This document shows, piece by piece, positions 12,558 through 14,129 of a DNA stretch of 14,129 bases. Source of the stretch: Clostridium sp. CAG:169. GTDB taxonomy: Bacteria; Bacillota; Clostridia; Oscillospirales; Ruminococcaceae. The notes beneath the pieces are model-generated. The model was not told where the DNA came from. It made no database searches and saw nothing but the letters and a program-made list of their open reading frames with translations. The position numbers were made by a program, and so were the translations under genes. The stretch covers positions 27,187 through 41,315 of the forward strand of contig FR880237.1 in assembly GCA_000435195.1 (NCBI GenBank). Direction: 5' to 3'. The stretch's first letter is position 1, and every line of letters begins with the position of its first letter.

Positions 12558-14129
12558 ATGCAGCGATTTTTAAGCATCGGCGTGATGGCGCACGTCGATG
12601 CAGGCAAGACCACCTTTTCCGAGCAGCTGCTTTATCATACAGGAAGCATCCGCACCAGAGGACGGGTGGACCACCAAGACGCTTTTTTGGACAACGACCG
12701 TCTGGAGCGGGAGAGAGGCATCACCATCTTTTCCAACCACGCGCCCTTTTCCATCGGGGAGCATCAATACTGGCTGCTGGACACGCCCGGTCACGCCGAC
12801 TTCGGTGCGGAGATGGAACGGGCAATTCAGGCGATGGATTACGCCATTGTGCTGGTCAGCTGTGTGGAAGGGATACAGGCGCACACCGAGCAGGTGTGGA
12901 AGCTGCTCAAACGCTATGGGGTGCCGGTGTTTTTCTTTCTCAACAAGACCGACCGGACCGGTGCGCGTCCCGACGAGGTGCTGCACCAGCTGCAAAAGAG
13001 GATGAGCAGCGCGGTCTGTGATTGCTCGGGATGCTTTGGAGAGGGTGCGCAGTTGAGCGAAGAACTGATCGAACAGATTGCAGCAGAGGACGAAGAGCTG
13101 ATGGAGATGTACCTGGATGGCGGGTATGAGGAGGAGCGATGGCTGAACAAGATGGCGCAGCTGGTCGCCAAAAGGGAGCTTTTCCCCTGCTTTCGAGGGT
13201 CGGCTTTGCAGGATGAGGGCATCGAGCAGCTGCTTTGCGGACTGGACCGCCTGACCCTTGCGCTGCCCGCTGTCGAGGAATTTTCCGGCATTGCCTGGCA
13301 GGTGCGACACGACCCGCGAGGAGAGCGTGTGGTGCTGATCAAGGTGCAATCGGGCAAGCTGTCCGCGCGCGACCAGGTGCATTTCCTGACAGCAGACGGA
13401 CAGGAAGCCAGTGAAAAAATCAACGAACTGCGGGTGTACAGCTCCGGCAAATTTACCACCGTGCAGCAGGCGCAGGCAGGTCAGCTGTGTGCAGCCACCG
13501 GTCTGGAGCAGGTGCGGGCAGGCGACGGCTTGGGGAAACGCCGCTTTCACCGCGACAGCCAGCTGACACCGACGCTGGGAGCAAAGGTTATCCTGCCGCC
13601 GCAGCTGCCGGTGCGCACTGCCTTAGAAAAGCTGCGCATCCTGGAGGAGGAGGATCCGACGCTGGGCATCAGCTTTGAGGAGGAATTACAGGAAATCCAC
13701 ATCCGCATCATGGGTCAGATCCAGCTGGAGGTGCTGCGGCAGCTGTGCAGCCGTCGCTTTGGTATCGAGCTGGACTTCGGGGACTGCCGCATCCTGTATC
13801 GGGAAACCATCTCCCAGCCGGTGGTGGGTTATGGTCATTATGAGCCGCTGCGCCATTATGCCGAGGTGCATCTGCGCCTGGAGCCGGGACAGCGGGGCAG
13901 CGGCATCACCTTTTCCAGCGACTGCCCGACCGATCTGCTGGGCAAAAACTGGCAGAACCTCATCCGCACACACGTCTTTGAAAAGAAGCACAAGGGTATT
14001 CTGACCGGTTCGGAGCTGTGCGATGTACACATCACCCTGCTCAACGGCAGAGCGCACATCAAGCACACCGAGGGCGGAGATTTTCGGGAGGCGACCTATC
14101 GGGCAATCCGTCAGGGTCTGGAGCAGCTG
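12558..14129 (+). CDS. TetM-like translation-factor GTPase (3' end outside window)
   Basis: The first 524 codons of an EF-G/TetM-type ribosomal GTPase; the frame is open to the window edge, and the family is usually about 640 residues. G motifs are intact: G1 AHVDAGKT at 11-18, G2 RGIT at 53-56, G3 DTPGH at 75-79, G4 NKTD at 129-132, and a GSAL element as G5. Domain II, domain III (LEEEDPTLGISFEEEL, IHIRIMGQIQLEVL) and most of domain IV (GYGHYEPLRHYAEVHL; ending HTEGGDFREATYRAIRQGL) follow. AGGAGG at 12545-12550 is seven bases before ATG 12558; ATG 12552 is one base from it and was rejected. Ribosomal protection proteins such as TetM free ribosomes of tetracycline, but this sequence belongs to a diverged clostridial branch, so drug resistance is not implied. 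It is transcribed away from the peptidase operon. Confidence 0.92.
   Translation, partial: MQRFLSIGVMAHVDAGKTTFSEQLLYHTGSIRTRGRVDHQDAFLDNDRLERERGITIFSNHAPFSIGEHQYWLLDTPGHADFGAEMERAIQAMDYAIVLVSCVEGIQAHTEQVWKLLKRYGVPVFFFLNKTDRTGARPDEVLHQLQKRMSSAVCDCSGCFGEGAQLSEELIEQIAAEDEELMEMYLDGGYEEERWLNKMAQLVAKRELFPCFRGSALQDEGIEQLLCGLDRLTLALPAVEEFSGIAWQVRHDPRGERVVLIKVQSGKLSARDQVHFLTADGQEASEKINELRVYSSGKFTTVQQAQAGQLCAATGLEQVRAGDGLGKRRFHRDSQLTPTLGAKVILPPQLPVRTALEKLRILEEEDPTLGISFEEELQEIHIRIMGQIQLEVLRQLCSRRFGIELDFGDCRILYRETISQPVVGYGHYEPLRHYAEVHLRLEPGQRGSGITFSSDCPTDLLGKNWQNLIRTHVFEKKHKGILTGSELCDVHITLLNGRAHIKHTEGGDFREATYRAIRQGLEQL

Noticed and set aside
7940..13550. Long antisense frames opposite the GNAT, ppk, peptidase and TetM-like genes (plus strand 7940-8743, 9023-9904, 9923-10579 and 11271-12338; minus strand 12570-13550)
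   Set aside because: All are in the same codon register as the sense genes and reflect the same avoidance of TTA, CTA and TCA. They lack ribosome sites and recognisable domains.
1..14129. CRISPR arrays, tRNA or rRNA genes, insertion sequences, toxin-antitoxin or phage genes
   Set aside because: Looked for on both strands by eye; no regular repeats, cloverleaf-like sequences, transposase motifs or terminal inverted repeats were found.

Overview
The window looks like chromosomal housekeeping DNA from an endospore-forming Gram-positive bacterium of the class Clostridia. The support is the tilS-hpt-ftsH order, scpA-scpB followed by a DUF2953 gene and a GerW-family sporulation gene, strong Shine-Dalgarno sites, sigma-A-like promoters, frequent TTG/GTG starts, and A+T-rich intergenic DNA between fairly G+C-rich genes. 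A gut lineage such as Oscillospirales is a plausible guess, but it is inference. I see no rRNA, tRNA, CRISPR array, insertion sequence or phage gene.

Layout. (1) 1-3304, plus strand: the 3' end of tilS, then hpt (ATGA overlap with tilS) and ftsH, closed by a strong terminator. (2) 3305-3671: an A+T-rich stretch with a second long hairpin that reads as a minus-strand terminator, an inverted repeat and a doubtful 32-codon reading frame. (3) 3672-4410, minus strand: a UPF0145/YbjQ-family gene and rpmB (ribosomal protein L28), each with its own promoter, separated by the rpmB terminator. (4) 4472-7863, plus strand: from a promoter divergent to that of rpmB runs a five-gene block: a membrane site-2 protease, scpA, scpB, a DUF2953 membrane protein and gerW. 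The first three use TTG starts. A bidirectional terminator ends it. (5) 12403-7880, minus strand: an M20-family metallopeptidase, polyphosphate kinase (ppk1) and a double-domain GNAT acetyltransferase, read as one operon from a promoter near 12390. (6) 12558 to the window end, plus strand: a translation-factor GTPase related to TetM/EF-G, cut off by the window edge.

How the genes fit together. Region 1 combines tRNA-Ile maturation, purine salvage and membrane protein quality control, a conserved Firmicutes neighbourhood. Region 4 pairs chromosome condensation (ScpAB, partners of SMC) with sporulation or germination genes. Region 5 joins peptide turnover, polyphosphate synthesis and an acyltransferase of unknown substrate, which may be a stress or nutrient module. 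I found no convincing evidence of a wholly new system. The most open questions are the role of the TetM-like GTPase, the reason for the ppk-acetyltransferase-peptidase operon, and the content of the 3305-3671 gap.
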